A DNA stretch of 64,000 bases from Streptomyces sp. WMMC940 (GCF_027460265.1 NZ_JAPZBC010000001.1:3065501-3129500), one strand, 5' to 3'; shown: positions 31,521 to 43,703, counted from the stretch's first letter. Notes: generated from the letters alone by a model not told the origin. Made by a program: numbers and translations.

Positions 31521-32922
31521 CGTCAGCCTCCTTTCCGTCACGAGGACCGTCACTGTCAGTATTCACGCCGCCACTGACAATCAGTTCGCGGTCGCGGCGG
31601 GGCCGCCTGCGCGGAACCTGCGGCAGCACCTGTCCGGGCAGCGGGGGCACCGGGAAACCGCCGGCCATCGGGTCGAACGCCCCGGGCGCCCCGCCCCGTT
31701 CGGCCTCCGCCTCCTCGGCCGCCTCCGCCTCCGCCCGTTCCCTGCGGCCGCGGAAGAGGTCCGCGACGAAGGACAACAGCAGGACGGCGAGGACCGCGCC
31801 GCCGACGTACAGCACGATCTGTGAGAAGTCGCGGCCGTCGTTGCGCAGCGCCCGTACGCTCGCGACGAGCATCAGCCAGACGACCGAGACCGGGATGAGC
31901 ACCTTCCAGCCGAGCTTCATCAACTGGTCGTAGCGGACGCGCGGGAGCGTGCCGCGCAGCCAGATGAAGAAGAAGAGCAGCAACTGCACCTTGGCGACGA
32001 ACCAGAGCATCGGCCACCAGCCGTGGTTCGCGCCCTCCCAGAAGGTGCTGACGGGCCACGGGGCCCGCCAGCCGCCCAGGAAGAGGGTGACGGAGACCGC
32101 CGCGACGGTGACCATGTTCACGTACTCGGCGAGCATGAACATCGCGAACTTGATCGAGGAGTACTCGGTGTTGAAGCCGCCCACGAGGTCGCCCTCGGAC
32201 TCCGGCATGTCGAACGGAGCCCGGTTCGTCTCGCCGACCATCGTCACGATGTAGATGAGGAACGAGACCGGCAGCAGCAGGACGTACCAGCGGTCCGCCT
32301 GCGCCTCCACGATCGTCGAGGTCGACATCGAGCCGGAGTAGAGGAAGACGGAGGCGAACGCGGCGCCCATGGCGATCTCGTACGAGATCATCTGGGCGCA
32401 GGAGCGCAGTCCGCCGAGCAGCGGGTACGTCGAGCCGGACGACCAGCCGGCGAGCACGAGGCCGTAGATGCCGACCGAGGCGACCGCGAGGATGTAGAGC
32501 ATCGCGATCGGCAGGTCGGTGAGCTGCATCGTGGTCCGCTGGCCGAAGATCGAGATCTCGTTGCCGGCCGGGCCGAACGGGATGACGGCGATCGCCATGA
32601 AGGCCGGGATCGCCGCGACGATCGGCGCGAGGACGTAGACCACCTTGTCCGCGCGCTTGACGATCACGTCCTCCTTGAGCATCAGCTTGACGCCGTCCGC
32701 GAGGGACTGGAGGAGGCCCCACGGACCGTGCCGGTTGGGGCCGATGCGCAGCTGCATCCACGCGACGACCTTGCGCTCCCACACGATGGAGAACAGCACG
32801 GTCACCATCAGGAAGGCGAAGCAGAAGACCGCCTTGACGACGACGAGCCACCAGGGGTCCCGCCCGAACAGCGAGAGGTCCTCCGCCGCGAGCAGCGTCT
32901 GGTCGAGGAGTGCCGGGTTCAC
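31513..32922 (-). CDS. nuoH: NADH-quinone oxidoreductase subunit H with C-terminal extension
   Basis: Quinone-chamber membrane subunit, 469 residues. [40 protein letters not shown] and [18 protein letters not shown] are family motifs. The last 85 residues are a hydrophilic Arg/Glu/Pro-rich extension; NuoH2 (323 residues) lacks it. GTG start overlapping the nuoG stop. Confidence 0.97.
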   Translation of the reverse strand: MNPALLDQTLLAAEDLSLFGRDPWWLVVVKAVFCFAFLMVTVLFSIVWERKVVAWMQLRIGPNRHGPWGLLQSLADGVKLMLKEDVIVKRADKVVYVLAPIVAAIPAFMAIAVIPFGPAGNEISIFGQRTTMQLTDLPIAMLYILAVASVGIYGLVLAGWSSGSTYPLLGGLRSCAQMISYEIAMGAAFASVFLYSGSMSTSTIVEAQADRWYVLLLPVSFLIYIVTMVGETNRAPFDMPESEGDLVGGFNTEYSSIKFAMFMLAEYVNMVTVAAVSVTLFLGGWRAPWPVSTFWEGANHGWWPMLWFVAKVQLLLFFFIWLRGTLPRVRYDQLMKLGWKVLIPVSVVWLMLVASVRALRNDGRDFSQIVLYVGGAVLAVLLLSFVADLFRGRRERAEAEAAEEAEAERGGAPGAFDPMAGGFPVPPLPGQVLPQVPRRRPRRDRELIVSGGVNTDSDGPRDGKEADGV

Positions 32923-35443
32923 GCGCGCACCTCCGGTACGTCGTCGGGGCCGGCGATCCCGTGGCCGGCCGTTGCCGCCGGGCCGACGCGGACGAGCCGG
33001 CCGGGCGTCACGCCCGTGTCGCTCAGCACGCCGCCGCCGGCCGAGTTGAGCGGTAGCCACACCACGTGGTCGGGCATCTCGGTCACCTGGAGCGGGAGTT
33101 GCACGGAACCGGAGGGACCGCTGACGGCGAGCAGATCGCCGTCCTTGACCCCGGTCTCGGCCGCGGTGGCGGCGGAGAGCCGGGCGACGGCCGCGTGCCG
33201 GGTGCCGGCCAGCGCCTCGTCGCCCTCCTGGAGGAGCCCCTGGTCGAGCAGGAGCCGGTGACCGGCCAGGACCGCCTCGCCCTCGCCGGGGCGGGGCAGC
33301 GGCCGGGCGGACTCGGTGGGCTGGTCCGCGCGGGGGCCGGTCCAGCCGCCGAGCCGGTCCAGCTCGCGCCGTACGGACCGGAGGTCGGGCAGGGCGAGGT
33401 GCACGTCGAGCGCGTCGGCGAGCATGTGCAGCACCCGCGCGTCCGCCGGCGGCAGCGGGCGGGTCATCTGGTCGGGCTTGAGCGCGGCCTCGAAGAGCCG
33501 TGCCCTGCCCTCCCAGTTGAGGAACGTGCCCGGCTTCTCGGCCACGGCCGCGACCGGGAGGACCACGTCGGCCCGCGAGGTGACCTCGGAGGGCCGCAGC
33601 TCCAGCGAGACCAGGAAGCCGACCGCGTCCAGCGCCTCCCGGGCGCGTGCCGGGTGGGGCAGGTCGGCGACCTCGACGCCGGCGACGACCAGGGCGGCCA
33701 GTTCTCCGTTGGCGGCGGCCTCCACGATCTGCCCGGTGTCCCGGCCGTAGCGGTGCGGCAGTTCGCGTACGCCCCAGGCCGCCGCGGTCTCCTCGCGGGC
33801 CCGCGGGTCGGTGGCGGGACGGCCGCCCGGCAGCAGCGACGGCAGGGCGCCCGCCTCGATCGCGCCGCGCTCGCCGGCGCGGCGCGGGATCCAGACCAGC
33901 TCGGCGCCGGTCGCCGTGGCGGTGCGCGCGACCGCGCTCAGGGCGCCCGGTACTCCGGCCAGCCGCTCACCGACGACGATCACGGCGCCCTCGGCCCGCA
34001 GCGCCTCGGCGGCCGTGGCGCCGTCCCCCTCGAGCCCGGTGCCGGACGCGAGGGCGTCCAGCCACTCGGCCTCGGTGCCGGGGGCCGCCGGCAGCAGCAC
34101 GCCCCCGGCCTTCGCGAGCCCGCGGGTGGCGTGCGTGGCGAGGGCGAACGTCCGCTGGCCGTGCTTGCGCGCGGCCTTGCGCAGCCGGAGGAAGACGCCT
34201 GGGGCCTCCTCCTCCGACTCGAGGCCCGCGAGCAGCACCGCCGGCGCCTTCTCCAGGGAGGTGTACGTGACGCCCTCGCCGTCCAGGTCCCGGCCGCGGC
34301 CGGCGACGCGGGCGGCCAGGAAGTCGGCCTCCTCCGAGGAGTGGACCCGGGCCCGGAAGTCGATGTCGTTGGTGCCGAGGGCGATCCGGGCGAACTTGGC
34401 GTACGCGTAGGCGTCCTCGACGGTCAGCCGGCCGCCGGTGAGCACCGCGGCCCGGCCGCGCGCCGCCGCGAGTCCGGTGGCCGCCGCCTCCAGCGCCTCC
34501 GGCCAGCTCGCGGTCTCCAGCTCACCGGTCTCCCTGTTGCGGACGAGCGGGGTGGTGAGCCGGTCGCGCTGCTGGGCGTAGCGGAAGGCGAACCGCCCCT
34601 TGTCGCAGATCCACTCCTCGTTGACCTCGGGGTCCTCGGCGGCGAGCCGCCGCATGACCTTTCCGCGCCGGTGGTCGGTGCGGGTCGCGCAGCCGCCCGC
34701 GCAGTGCTCGCAGACGGACGGCGACGAGACGAGGTCGAAGGGCCGGGAGCGGAACCGGTAGGCCGCCGAGGTCAGCGCGCCGACCGGGCAGATCTGGATG
34801 GTGTTCCCGGAGAAGTAGGACTCGAAGGGGTCGCCCTCGCCCGTGCCGACCTGCTGGAGCGCACCCCGCTCCAGGAGTTCGATCATCGGGTCGCCGGCGA
34901 TCTGGTTGGAGAAGCGGGTGCAGCGCGCGCAGAGCACGCACCGCTCGCGGTCGAGCAGCACCTGGGTGGAGATGTTGACCGGCTTCTCGTACGTCCGCTT
35001 CCTGCCCTCGAAGCGGGACTCGGCCTGGCCGTGCGAGACGGCCTGGTTCTGCAGCGGGCACTCGCCGCCCTTGTCGCAGACCGGGCAGTCGAGCGGGTGG
35101 TTGATGAGCAGCAGCTCCATCACGCCCTTCTGCGCCTTCTCGGCGACGGGCGAGGTGAGCTGCGACCTGACGACCATGCCGTCGGTGCAGGTGATGGTGC
35201 AGGAGGCCATCGGCTTGCGCTGGCCCTCGACCTCGACGATGCACTGCCGGCAGGCGCCGGCCGGGTCGAGGAGCGGGTGGTCGCAGAACCGGGGGATCTC
35301 GATGCCGAGCTGCTCGGCGGCCCGGATGACCAGGGTGCCCTTCGGCACGGAGATCTCGACACCGTCGATGGTCAGCGTGACCAGGTCCTCCGGCGGGACC
35401 GCGGCGCTCCCGCCGCCGGCGTTCGCGGCGGACGTGGTGACGG

Positions 35444-35447
<4 letters not shown>
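32919..35447 (-). CDS. nuoG: NADH-quinone oxidoreductase subunit G (iron-sulfur, molybdopterin-like fold)
   Basis: Largest peripheral subunit, 842 residues. The N-terminal ferredoxin domain has [18 protein letters not shown] ([2Fe-2S]), followed by [17 protein letters not shown] (NuoG His/Cys cluster region) and [15 protein letters not shown] with downstream ICPVGALTS ([4Fe-4S]). After that comes [20 protein letters not shown], the start of the molybdopterin-oxidoreductase-like domain that carries no cofactor in complex I. ATG overlapping the nuoF stop. Confidence 0.97.
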
Positions 35448-36807
<1,360 letters not shown>

Positions 36808-36808
<1 letters not shown>

Positions 36809-37635
36809 CACTCCCCCTCCTCGGAAACCGGGCCGGCCGGGTGGGCCGGGTCGGACGCCGACGTGTCCTGTGGTGCGTCGTGCGAGCTGAGGTGCTCGCC
36901 CGGGGGCTCGTCCTGCGGAGCGGCGACGCGCGGGTGGACGACCCGCGGCTGGGGGGCCTCGCCCTTGGCCAGCCGGAGGCCGACGAGGGAGGCGGGGCCG
37001 GCACCGCCGGTGGCCTCGACGGCTCCGGGGCGCTCGTCGGGGAAGCCGGCCAGGATGCGGGCGGTCTCCTTGAACGTGCACAGCGGGGCGCCGCGGGTGG
37101 GTTCGACGCTCCGTCCGGCCCTCAGGTCGTCGACGAGACGGCGGGCCGACTCGGGGGTCTGGTTGTCGAAGAACTCCCAGTTGACCATCACGACGGGAGC
37201 GAAGTCGCAGGCCGCGTTGCACTCGATGTGCTCGAGGGTGATCTTGCCGTCCTCGGTGGTCTCGCCGTTGCCGACGCCGAGGTGCTCCTTGAGGCCGTCG
37301 AAGATCGCGTCGCCGCCCATCACGGCGCAGAGGGTGTTGGTGCAGACGCCGACCTGGTAGTCGCCGGACGGCTTGCGGCGGTACATCGAGTAGAAGGTCG
37401 CGACCGCGGTGACCTCGGCCGTCGTGAGTTCCAGGACCTCCGCGCAGAACCGCATGCCGGTGCGGGTGACGTGGCCCTCCTCCGACTGCACGAGGTGCAG
37501 CAGCGGCAGCAGCGCGGACCGGCTGTCCGGGTAGCGGCCGATGATCTGCCGGGCGTCCGCCTCCAGCCTCGTACGCACCTCCGCCGGGTAGTCGGGGGCG
37601 GGGAGCTGGGGCATGCCGAGCGATACGTCTGTCAC
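36808..37635 (-). CDS. nuoE: NADH-quinone oxidoreductase subunit E ([2Fe-2S])
   Basis: Thioredoxin-like [2Fe-2S] (N1a) subunit partnering NuoF, 275 residues. Ligands are in [13 protein letters not shown] and [16 protein letters not shown]. Residues after about 190 form a variable Pro/Glu/His-rich tail, long compared with the roughly 165-residue core. GTG start overlapping the nuoD stop. Confidence 0.96.
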
Positions 37636-38954
37636 CGGTCGACGCCTCCCATCACGGGGTCGATGGACGCGACGGCGACGATCACGTCGGCGACCTGGCC
37701 GCCCTCGCACATCGCCGCCATGGCCTGCAGATTGGTGAAGGACGGGTCGCGGAAGTGGACCCGGTAGGGGCGGGTGCCGCCGTCCGAGACGACATGGACG
37801 CCGAGCTCGCCCTTGGGGGATTCGACGGCCGCGTACGCCTGCCCGGCGGGGACCCGGAAGCCCTCCGTCACCAGCTTGAAGTGGTGGATCAGGGCCTCCA
37901 TGGAGGTGCCCATGATCTTCTTGATGTGGTCGAGGGAGTTGCCGAGGCCGTCCGGGCCGAGCGCGAGCTGCGCGGGCCAGGCGATCTTCTTGTCCTCGAC
38001 CATCACCGGGCCGGGTGCGAGCCGGTCCAGGCACTGCTCGACGATCCGCAGCGACTGCCGCATCTCCTCCAGCCGGATGAGGAAGCGGCCGTAGGCGTCG
38101 CAGGTGTCCGCGGTCGGGACGTCGAACTCGTAGTCCTCGTACCCGCAGTACGGATCGGTCTTGCGCAGGTCGTGCGGGAGGCCGGTGGAACGCAGGATCG
38201 GGCCCGTCGCGCCGAGTGCCATGCAGCCGGCGAGGTCGAGGTAGCCGATGTCCTGCATCCGGGCCTTGAAGATGGGGTTCCCGGTGGCGAGCTTGTCGTA
38301 CTCGGGAAGGTTCTTCTTCATCGTCTTCACGAACTCGCGGATCTGGTCCACCGCGCCCGGGGGCAGTTCCTGGGCCAGGCCCCCGGGGCGGATGTACGCG
38401 TGGTTCATCCGCAGGCCGGTGATCAGTTCGTAGATGTCGAGAATGAGTTCACGATCACGGAATCCGTAGATCATGATCGTGGTCGCGCCCAGCTCCATGC
38501 CGCCGGTGGCGATGCACACCAGGTGGGAGGAGAGCCGGTTCAGCTCCATCAGGAGCACGCGGATGACCGACGCGCGGTCCGGGATCTGGTCCTCGATGCC
38601 GAGGAGCTTCTCCACCGCGAGGCAGTACGCCGTCTCGTTGAAGAACGGTGTGAGGTAGTCCATGCGCGTGACGAACGTGGTGCCCTGCGTCCACGTGCGG
38701 TACTCGAGGTTCTTCTCGATGCCGGTGTGCAGGTAGCCGATGCCGCAGCGGGCCTCGGTCACGGTCTCGCCGTCGATCTCCAGGATCAGCCGGAGCACAC
38801 CGTGGGTGGACGGGTGCTGGGGGCCCATGTTGACGACGATGCGCTCGTCGTCCGCCTTGGCCGCGGTCTGGGCGACCTCGTCCCAGTCACCGCCGGTGAC
38901 CGTGTAGACGGTGCCTTCGGTGGTCTCGCGTGCGGATGCAGATGGGGTGGTCAC
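37632..38954 (-). CDS. nuoD: NADH-quinone oxidoreductase subunit D (49-kDa, quinone-binding)
   Basis: Forms the quinone site with NuoB, 440 residues. [21 protein letters not shown] contains the quinone-contacting histidine loop (split by nothing else in the frame), and [38 protein letters not shown] and the terminal DPVMGGVDR are hallmarks. GTG start overlapping the nuoC stop. This is the only nuoD in the window, so if the second complex needs a NuoD it must use this one or one coded elsewhere. Confidence 0.97.
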   Translation of the reverse strand: MTTPSASARETTEGTVYTVTGGDWDEVAQTAAKADDERIVVNMGPQHPSTHGVLRLILEIDGETVTEARCGIGYLHTGIEKNLEYRTWTQGTTFVTRMDYLTPFFNETAYCLAVEKLLGIEDQIPDRASVIRVLLMELNRLSSHLVCIATGGMELGATTIMIYGFRDRELILDIYELITGLRMNHAYIRPGGLAQELPPGAVDQIREFVKTMKKNLPEYDKLATGNPIFKARMQDIGYLDLAGCMALGATGPILRSTGLPHDLRKTDPYCGYEDYEFDVPTADTCDAYGRFLIRLEEMRQSLRIVEQCLDRLAPGPVMVEDKKIAWPAQLALGPDGLGNSLDHIKKIMGTSMEALIHHFKLVTEGFRVPAGQAYAAVESPKGELGVHVVSDGGTRPYRVHFRDPSFTNLQAMAAMCEGGQVADVIVAVASIDPVMGGVDR

Positions 38955-39679
38955 GAGTACGACCTCCGCTGGTCCGGAGCCGGGATCTGGGCGCCCTTGT
39001 ACTCGACGGGGATGCCGCCGAGGGGGTAGTCCTTGCGCTGCGGGAAGCCCTGCCAGTCGTCCGGCATCATGATCCGGGTGAGGGCGGGGTGGCCGTCGAA
39101 GACCAGACCGAAGAAGTCGTAGGTCTCGCGCTCGTGCCAGTCGTTGGTCGGATAGACCTCGACGAGCGACGGGACGTGCGGGTCGGTGTCCGGGGCGCTG
39201 ACCTCCAGCCGGATCAGCCGGCCGTGGGTGAGCGAGCGCAGGTGGTAGACGGCGTGCAGCTCGCGCCCCTGGTCACCGGGATAGTGGACGCCGCTGACCC
39301 CCGTGCACAGCTCGAAGCGGAGCGCCGGGTCGTCGCGCAGCGTCCTGGCGACCCGGACGAGGTGCTCGCGCGCGATGTGGAAGGTGAGCTCGTCGCGGTC
39401 GACGACGGTCTTCTCGATCGCGTTCTCCGGGACGAGGTCCTGTTCCTCCAGAGCGCCCTCGAGCTCGTCGGCGACCTCGTCGAACCAGCCGCCGTAGGGG
39501 CGGGTCGCGGCACCGGGCAGCCGGACGGAGCGGACGAGTCCGCCGTAGCCGGAGGTGTCGCCGCCGTCGCCGGCACCGAACATGCCGCGCTGGACGCGGA
39601 TCTCCTCGCCGTGCTCACCGCGCTGACCCGGCAGGTTCTGCTCGGAGAGCTCCTTCTCCGGGTTCGGCTGGTCGGTCAC
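38951..39679 (-). CDS. nuoC: NADH-quinone oxidoreductase subunit C
   Basis: 30-kDa-type peripheral subunit, 242 residues. [20 protein letters not shown] and [16 protein letters not shown] are the family signature. An N-terminal extension of about 80 residues precedes the core domain; it has no C-terminal tail like NuoC2. GTG start with GGGGG upstream. The preceding 88-bp gap to nuoB is the largest inside this operon. Confidence 0.97.
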   Translation of the reverse strand: MTDQPNPEKELSEQNLPGQRGEHGEEIRVQRGMFGAGDGGDTSGYGGLVRSVRLPGAATRPYGGWFDEVADELEGALEEQDLVPENAIEKTVVDRDELTFHIAREHLVRVARTLRDDPALRFELCTGVSGVHYPGDQGRELHAVYHLRSLTHGRLIRLEVSAPDTDPHVPSLVEVYPTNDWHERETYDFFGLVFDGHPALTRIMMPDDWQGFPQRKDYPLGGIPVEYKGAQIPAPDQRRSYS

Positions 39680-39767
39680 TGGTGGACCCCCTTGATCGCT
39701 TCCCCGCCCGCACGGGACAGGGGTGCGGGTTTGGTCGTCTGCGGCGCGGCGGCCGTGTGCGCGCCGC

Positions 39768-40322
39768 TCACCGGAGCAGCCCCTTCATCTCGATCGTCGG
39801 GAGCGCCTTGAGTGCCGCTTCCTCCGCCTCGCGGGCCGCTTCCTCCGCGTTCACCCCGAGCTTCGAGCTCTGGATCTTCTGGTGGAGCTTGAGGATGGCG
39901 TCCATCAGCATCTCCGGCCGAGGGGGGCAGCCGGGCAGATAGATGTCAACGGGAACAATGTGGTCAACACCCTGCACAATCGCGTAATTATTGAACATTC
40001 CGCCCGAGGACGCGCAAACACCCATGGAGATCACCCACTTGGGATTCGGCATCTGGTCGTAGACCTGCCGCAGGACGGGCGCCATCTTCTGGCTCACTCG
40101 CCCGGCCACGATCATCAGGTCGGCCTGCCGGGGTGAGCCGCGGAAGACCTCCATGCCGAAGCGGGCCAGGTCGTAGCGGCCGGCGCCGGTCGTCATCATC
40201 TCGATGGCACAGCAGGCGAGGCCGAAGGTCGCGGGGAAGACGGACGCCTTGCGCACCCAGCCCGCGGCCTGCTCGACGGTGGTCAGCAGAAAGCCGCTCG
40301 GCAGCTTCTCTTCGAGTCCCAT
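39768..40322 (-). CDS. nuoB: NADH-quinone oxidoreductase subunit B (cluster N2)
   Basis: Bears the terminal [4Fe-4S] cluster N2, 184 residues. Ligands are Cys37-Cys38 (GLACCAIEM), Cys103 (MGVCASSGG) and Cys132 (PGCPPRPE). A cluster of A/T-ending codons (Asn AAT AAT, Ile ATT, Val GTT, Tyr TAT) across residues about 100-130 is out of character with the rest of the gene and operon. ATG start 14 bp from the nuoA stop. Confidence 0.97.
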   Translation of the reverse strand: MGLEEKLPSGFLLTTVEQAAGWVRKASVFPATFGLACCAIEMMTTGAGRYDLARFGMEVFRGSPRQADLMIVAGRVSQKMAPVLRQVYDQMPNPKWVISMGVCASSGGMFNNYAIVQGVDHIVPVDIYLPGCPPRPEMLMDAILKLHQKIQSSKLGVNAEEAAREAEEAALKALPTIEMKGLLR

Positions 40323-40336
40323 TGCTCCTCAGCCCC

Positions 40337-40696
40337 TCAGTCCCATTCCAGGCCGCCGCGCCGCCAGACGTAGGCGTAGGCGACGAAGACGGTGAGCACG
40401 AAGAGCAGCATCTCCACGAGCCCGAAGATCCCCAGGGCGTCGAACGTGACGGCCCATGGATAGAGGAAGACGATCTCGATATCGAAGATGATGAAGAGCA
40501 TCGCCGTCAGGTAGTACTTGATCGGGAAGCGGCCCCCTCCGGCCGGCGTCGGCGTCGGCTCGATACCGCACTCGTAGGCCTCGAGCTTCGCGCGGTTGTA
40601 GCGCTTCGGGCCGACGAGCGTGGCCATGACCACGGAGAAGATCGCAAAGCCTGCCCCTAGGGCGCCGAGCACGAGGATGGGCGCGTAGGCATTCAC
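40337..40696 (-). CDS. nuoA: NADH-quinone oxidoreductase subunit A
   Basis: First gene of the complete nuo operon; three-helix membrane subunit, 119 residues. AYECGIEPTPTPAGGGRFPI contains the conserved Cys loop and IFDIEIVFLYPWAV the acidic helix. I chose GTG 40696 because AAGGAG lies 8 bp upstream; the frame is open 14 codons further. The Rex-type operator 79 bp upstream indicates redox control of the whole operon. Confidence 0.95.
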   Translation of the reverse strand: MNAYAPILVLGALGAGFAIFSVVMATLVGPKRYNRAKLEAYECGIEPTPTPAGGGRFPIKYYLTAMLFIIFDIEIVFLYPWAVTFDALGIFGLVEMLLFVLTVFVAYAYVWRRGGLEWD

Positions 40697-41388
40697 GCTC
40701 CTCGCTCCTTCCAGTCGTCCTTGACCGTTGGACCGCACCGGGACTCGCCTCGCCGCCCCGCGAAGATCATGCTCATGTGAGGCAGTTCACAAGCCCGACT
40801 GCTCCGCATCCTATGCCCGCCGGTCTGTGATCTGCGACACGGGGTGCGGCAACGACTTTGTGATCTCCACCACCTGACGAAGGATCATGAAGTCGGATGA
40901 GCGGTGATCTTCATACGGGAAGCGCACGAGCGGCTACAAAAGGTGACCATTTTGACCGTTTCCGCTGGTCAGAGGGCGGAGTCACTAGCAGGGGCGACGC
41001 CGTCCAGGCAAATTGGCGATGGACCGGACCGAGTGGTAAAGGACGGCCTTCACTCACGCGAGGGGCGAGACGTACGGAGGTGGACGCGTGCACATGTTCA
41101 CGAGCACCCCGAAGGTCGCCGACGGTGATCATTCTGTGACCTGCGCCACTCGGGCCGCCGCCCGAAAACCCGGGGCTTGGCCATCGGTGTGAAGGGGTGG
41201 TAAGCGGCGGGCAATACGGACCTTTTTATGAAAGACCGTGATCACAGCCCTGATCGCGACTGCCCGTTTTGCCCGTTACGGCGTCAATAAAGGCGGCACA
41301 CAGGCGTATTCGGGCACCCGTGGCGGCAACTGTGGTGGAAGCCACGTTTCTTGAAGGGAACCGCGGAGCCCTGATAGCGGTTGTACCC
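40697..41388. other. 692-bp divergent intergenic region, nuoA / NlpC-P60 gene
   Basis: This holds the Rex-type operator (40775-40792) and is notably less GC-rich than the neighbourhood. Other visible features are an inverted repeat ATGAAG (40887-40892) / CTTCAT (40909-40914), repeated GATCAT or GTGATC words (40766, 40883, 40904, 41126), and the AT-rich block near 41221-41230 that may be part of the NlpC/P60 gene promoter. I compared it with the c-di-AMP (ydaO) riboswitch found before some Streptomyces wall-hydrolase genes and did not find its core motifs. No convincing ORF was seen. Confidence 0.6.
40775..40792. promoter_or_regulatory. Rex (redox-sensing repressor) operator
   Basis: TGTGA and TCACA half-sites are separated by GGCAGT, giving a 16-bp palindrome flanked by A on each side. 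It matches the Rex operator consensus TGTGAAC-N3-TTCACA at the conserved half-sites. Rex is known to repress the nuo operon and cydABCD in S. coelicolor when the NADH/NAD ratio is low. The position upstream of nuoA agrees. Confidence 0.85.
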
Positions 41389-42186
41389 ATGTCCCACACC
41401 GCTCACATACGTAGCCACCGGAAGCCCCGCCGCAGCTCCTCGAAGCTCGCGCTGCGCGCCGGAGTTGCCGGTGGCGTCCTCAGCACCATCGCGGTGGCCG
41501 GAAGCGCCGGGCCGGCGAACGCCGAGCCGGTGACCGAGACCATCGAGATGCCCGCGCTCACCTTCGACACCCCGGAGCTCGCCGGCGCGGTCGCCCTCTC
41601 CGCCGAGGCGACCCAGCAGGCGGCCCTGGACCTCGATCTGCAGACCCAGGAGAACGCCGCCGCGGCCAAGGCCGCCAAGGCCGCGAAGAAGGCCAAGGCC
41701 GAGGCCGACCGCAAGGCGGAGGCCGAGCGGAAGGCCGAGGAGGCCGCCCGTGCCGCGGTCGAGGAGCGTTCCTCCCGGTCCGCCGAGCGCACCACCCTCT
41801 CCAGCGCCTCGCAGAGCGCCTCCAACGCGTCCGGCTCCGCCGCCACCGTCGTCGCCTTCCTCAAGGCGCAGCTCGGCGACGCCTACGTCATGGGCGCCAC
41901 CGGCCCCAACTCGTGGGACTGCTCCAGCCTCGTCCAGGCCGCCTTCCGCCAGGTCGGCATCGACCTGCCGCGCGTCTCCCAGGACCAGTCGGTGGCCGGC
42001 ACCCAGGTCTCCCTGGACAACCTCCAGGTCGGCGACATCCTCTACTGGGGCGGCGCCGGTTCCGCGTACCACACGGGTGTCTACATCGGCGACGGCAAGT
42101 ACCTCGACGCCGCCAACCCGAGCAAGGGCGTCGTCATCCAGGAGCTGTCGGGCTACCCGGCGAGCGGCGCCGTTCGCGTCCTCTGA
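41389..42186 (+). CDS. Secreted NlpC/P60 peptidoglycan endopeptidase
   Basis: Cell-wall hydrolase, 265 residues. A signal peptide lies within residues 1-45 (basic N terminus, then hydrophobic GGVLSTIAVAGSAGPANA). A helical coiled-coil-like segment rich in Ala/Lys/Glu (about 90-135) is followed by a Ser-rich linker and the C-terminal NlpC/P60 domain with catalytic Cys in WDCSSLVQAAF, His in YHTGVYIGDG and a polar third residue in the AANPSKG region. I chose ATG 41389 since the residues after it form a normal signal peptide; the Shine-Dalgarno is poor. A perfect hairpin terminator follows. Confidence 0.92.
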   Translation: MSHTAHIRSHRKPRRSSSKLALRAGVAGGVLSTIAVAGSAGPANAEPVTETIEMPALTFDTPELAGAVALSAEATQQAALDLDLQTQENAAAAKAAKAAKKAKAEADRKAEAERKAEEAARAAVEERSSRSAERTTLSSASQSASNASGSAATVVAFLKAQLGDAYVMGATGPNSWDCSSLVQAAFRQVGIDLPRVSQDQSVAGTQVSLDNLQVGDILYWGGAGSAYHTGVYIGDGKYLDAANPSKGVVIQELSGYPASGAVRVL

Positions 42187-42245
42187 GCCGTTCTCGCAGC
42201 AGTTCTCCCGGTACGCCCGGTTCGTTACGGGCCGCAGCCGCACGA

Positions 42246-42280
42246 GGCCACCGTCCCCCCGTCCAGGGGGGACGGTGGCC
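42246..42280 (+). terminator. Perfect 15-bp hairpin terminator
   Basis: Arms 42246-42260 and 42266-42280 pair perfectly around a 5-base loop, followed by CTTTCG. It lies 60 bp downstream of the NlpC/P60 gene. Confidence 0.9.
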
Positions 42281-42357
42281 CTTTCGTCGTCCCTCCGGAC
42301 GGCCCTCGGGGCCCCTCCGGAGGGCGGCCGGGGCCGGTGGCCCGGAAAAGGGCCGGA

Positions 42358-42395
42358 GGGCGGGTGCCCGGCTCCGGAGAGCCGGGCACCCGCCC
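42358..42395 (-). terminator. 16-bp hairpin terminator after the geranylgeranyl reductase gene
   Basis: Arms 42358-42373 and 42380-42395 pair perfectly with a 6-base loop, 18 bp beyond the stop of the minus-strand reductase gene. It may work in both directions together with the hairpin at 42246-42280. Confidence 0.85.
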
Positions 42396-42413
42396 TTCTC
42401 CGGGCTTCGCGGG

Positions 42414-43703
42414 TCAGGCCTTCGGAGCCACCTTCGAGAGACCGTTGATGATCCGGTCCATCGCGTCGCCGCCGGACGGGTCGGTGAGGTTCGCCAGCAT
42501 CTTCAGCGTGAACTTCATCAGCAGCGGGTGCGTCAATCCCCGCTGCGTGGCGATCTTCATGACCTTCGGATTGCCGATGAGCTTCACGAACGCCCGGCCC
42601 AGCGTGTAGTAGCCGCCGTAGGTGTCCTTCAGGACCTTCGGGTAGTTGTGCAGGGCCAGTTCCCGCTGGGCGGGGGTGGCCCGGGCGTGGGCCTGGACGA
42701 TGACGTCGGCGACGATCTGGCCGGACTCCATGGCGTAGGCGATGCCCTCGCCGTTGAACGGGTTGACCAGACCGCCCGCGTCGCCGACGAGCAGCAGGCC
42801 CCTGGTGTAGTGCGGCTGCCGGTTGAAGGCCATGGGAAGCGCGGCGCCGCGGATCGGGCCGGTCATGTTGTCGGGCACATAGCCCCAGTCCTCCGGCATC
42901 GAGGCGCACCAGGCCTTCAGGACCTCGCGCCAGTCGAGCTCCTTGAAGGAAGCCGAGGTGTTCAGGACCCCGAGACCGACGTTGGAGGTGCCGTCGCCCA
43001 TGCCGAAGATCCAGCCGTAGCCGGGCAGCAGCCGGTCCTCCCCGGGACCGCGGCGGTCCCACAGCTCCAGCCAGGACTCCAGGTAGTCGTCGTCGTGCCG
43101 CGGGCTGGTGAAGTACGTGCGGACGGCGACGCCCATGGGGCGGTCCTCACGCCGGTGCAGTCCCATGGCGAGGGAGATCCGGGAGGAGTTGCCGTCGGCG
43201 GCGACGACCAGTGGGGCGTGGAAGGTCACCTCCCGCTTCTCCTCACCGAGCTTGGCGTGGACGCCGGTGATCCGGCCGGTCCGGTCGTCGATGACGGGCG
43301 CGCCGACATTGCAGCGCTCGTACAGCCGCGCGCCGGCCTTCTGCGCCTGCCGCGCCAACTGCTCGTCGAAGTCGTCCCGCTTGCGGACGAGTCCGTAGTC
43401 CGGGTAGCTGGCCAGCTCCGGCCAGTCCAGCTGCAGCCGGACACCGCCGCCGATGATCCGCAGGCCCTTGTTGCGCAGCCAGCCGGCCTCCTCGGAGACG
43501 TCGATGCCCATGGCGACCAGCTGCTTGGTGGCGCGGGGCGTGAGCCCGTCGCCGCAGACCTTCTCGCGGGGGAACGCCGTCTTCTCCAGCAGCAGTACGT
43601 CCAGGCCGGACTTGGCCAGGTGGTAGGCGGTCGTCGAACCGGCCGGGCCTGCCCCGACGACGATCACATCTGCGGTGTGCTCGGAGGGGGTCGTCTCGGT
43701 CAC
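42414..43703 (-). CDS. Geranylgeranyl reductase-family FAD oxidoreductase (candidate menaquinone isoprenoid reductase)
   Basis: 429-residue flavoprotein: VIVVGAGPAGSTTAYHLAKS is the FAD dinucleotide fold, EKVCGDGLTPRA the class motif with the conserved Cys, ADGNSSRIS the second FAD contact, and GLLLVGDAGGLVNPFNGEGI the third. The family reduces isoprenoid double bonds. The mycobacterial relative MenJ saturates one unit of the menaquinone side chain, and Streptomyces menaquinones are partly hydrogenated, so that role is a reasonable inference given the surrounding quinone genes. GTG start. Confidence 0.88.
   Translation of the reverse strand: MTETTPSEHTADVIVVGAGPAGSTTAYHLAKSGLDVLLLEKTAFPREKVCGDGLTPRATKQLVAMGIDVSEEAGWLRNKGLRIIGGGVRLQLDWPELASYPDYGLVRKRDDFDEQLARQAQKAGARLYERCNVGAPVIDDRTGRITGVHAKLGEEKREVTFHAPLVVAADGNSSRISLAMGLHRREDRPMGVAVRTYFTSPRHDDDYLESWLELWDRRGPGEDRLLPGYGWIFGMGDGTSNVGLGVLNTSASFKELDWREVLKAWCASMPEDWGYVPDNMTGPIRGAALPMAFNRQPHYTRGLLLVGDAGGLVNPFNGEGIAYAMESGQIVADVIVQAHARATPAQRELALHNYPKVLKDTYGGYYTLGRAFVKLIGNPKVMKIATQRGLTHPLLMKFTLKMLANLTDPSGGDAMDRIINGLSKVAPKA

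Noticed and set aside
30879..31553. NuoI start at 31553
   Set aside because: The GTG at 31520 has an AGGAGG site at the right distance, while the 31553 start has none and would overlap nuoH further.
41150..41388. c-di-AMP (ydaO) riboswitch before the NlpC/P60 gene
   Set aside because: Such riboswitches precede some Streptomyces wall-hydrolase genes, but I could not find the conserved core sequences or a compatible fold here.
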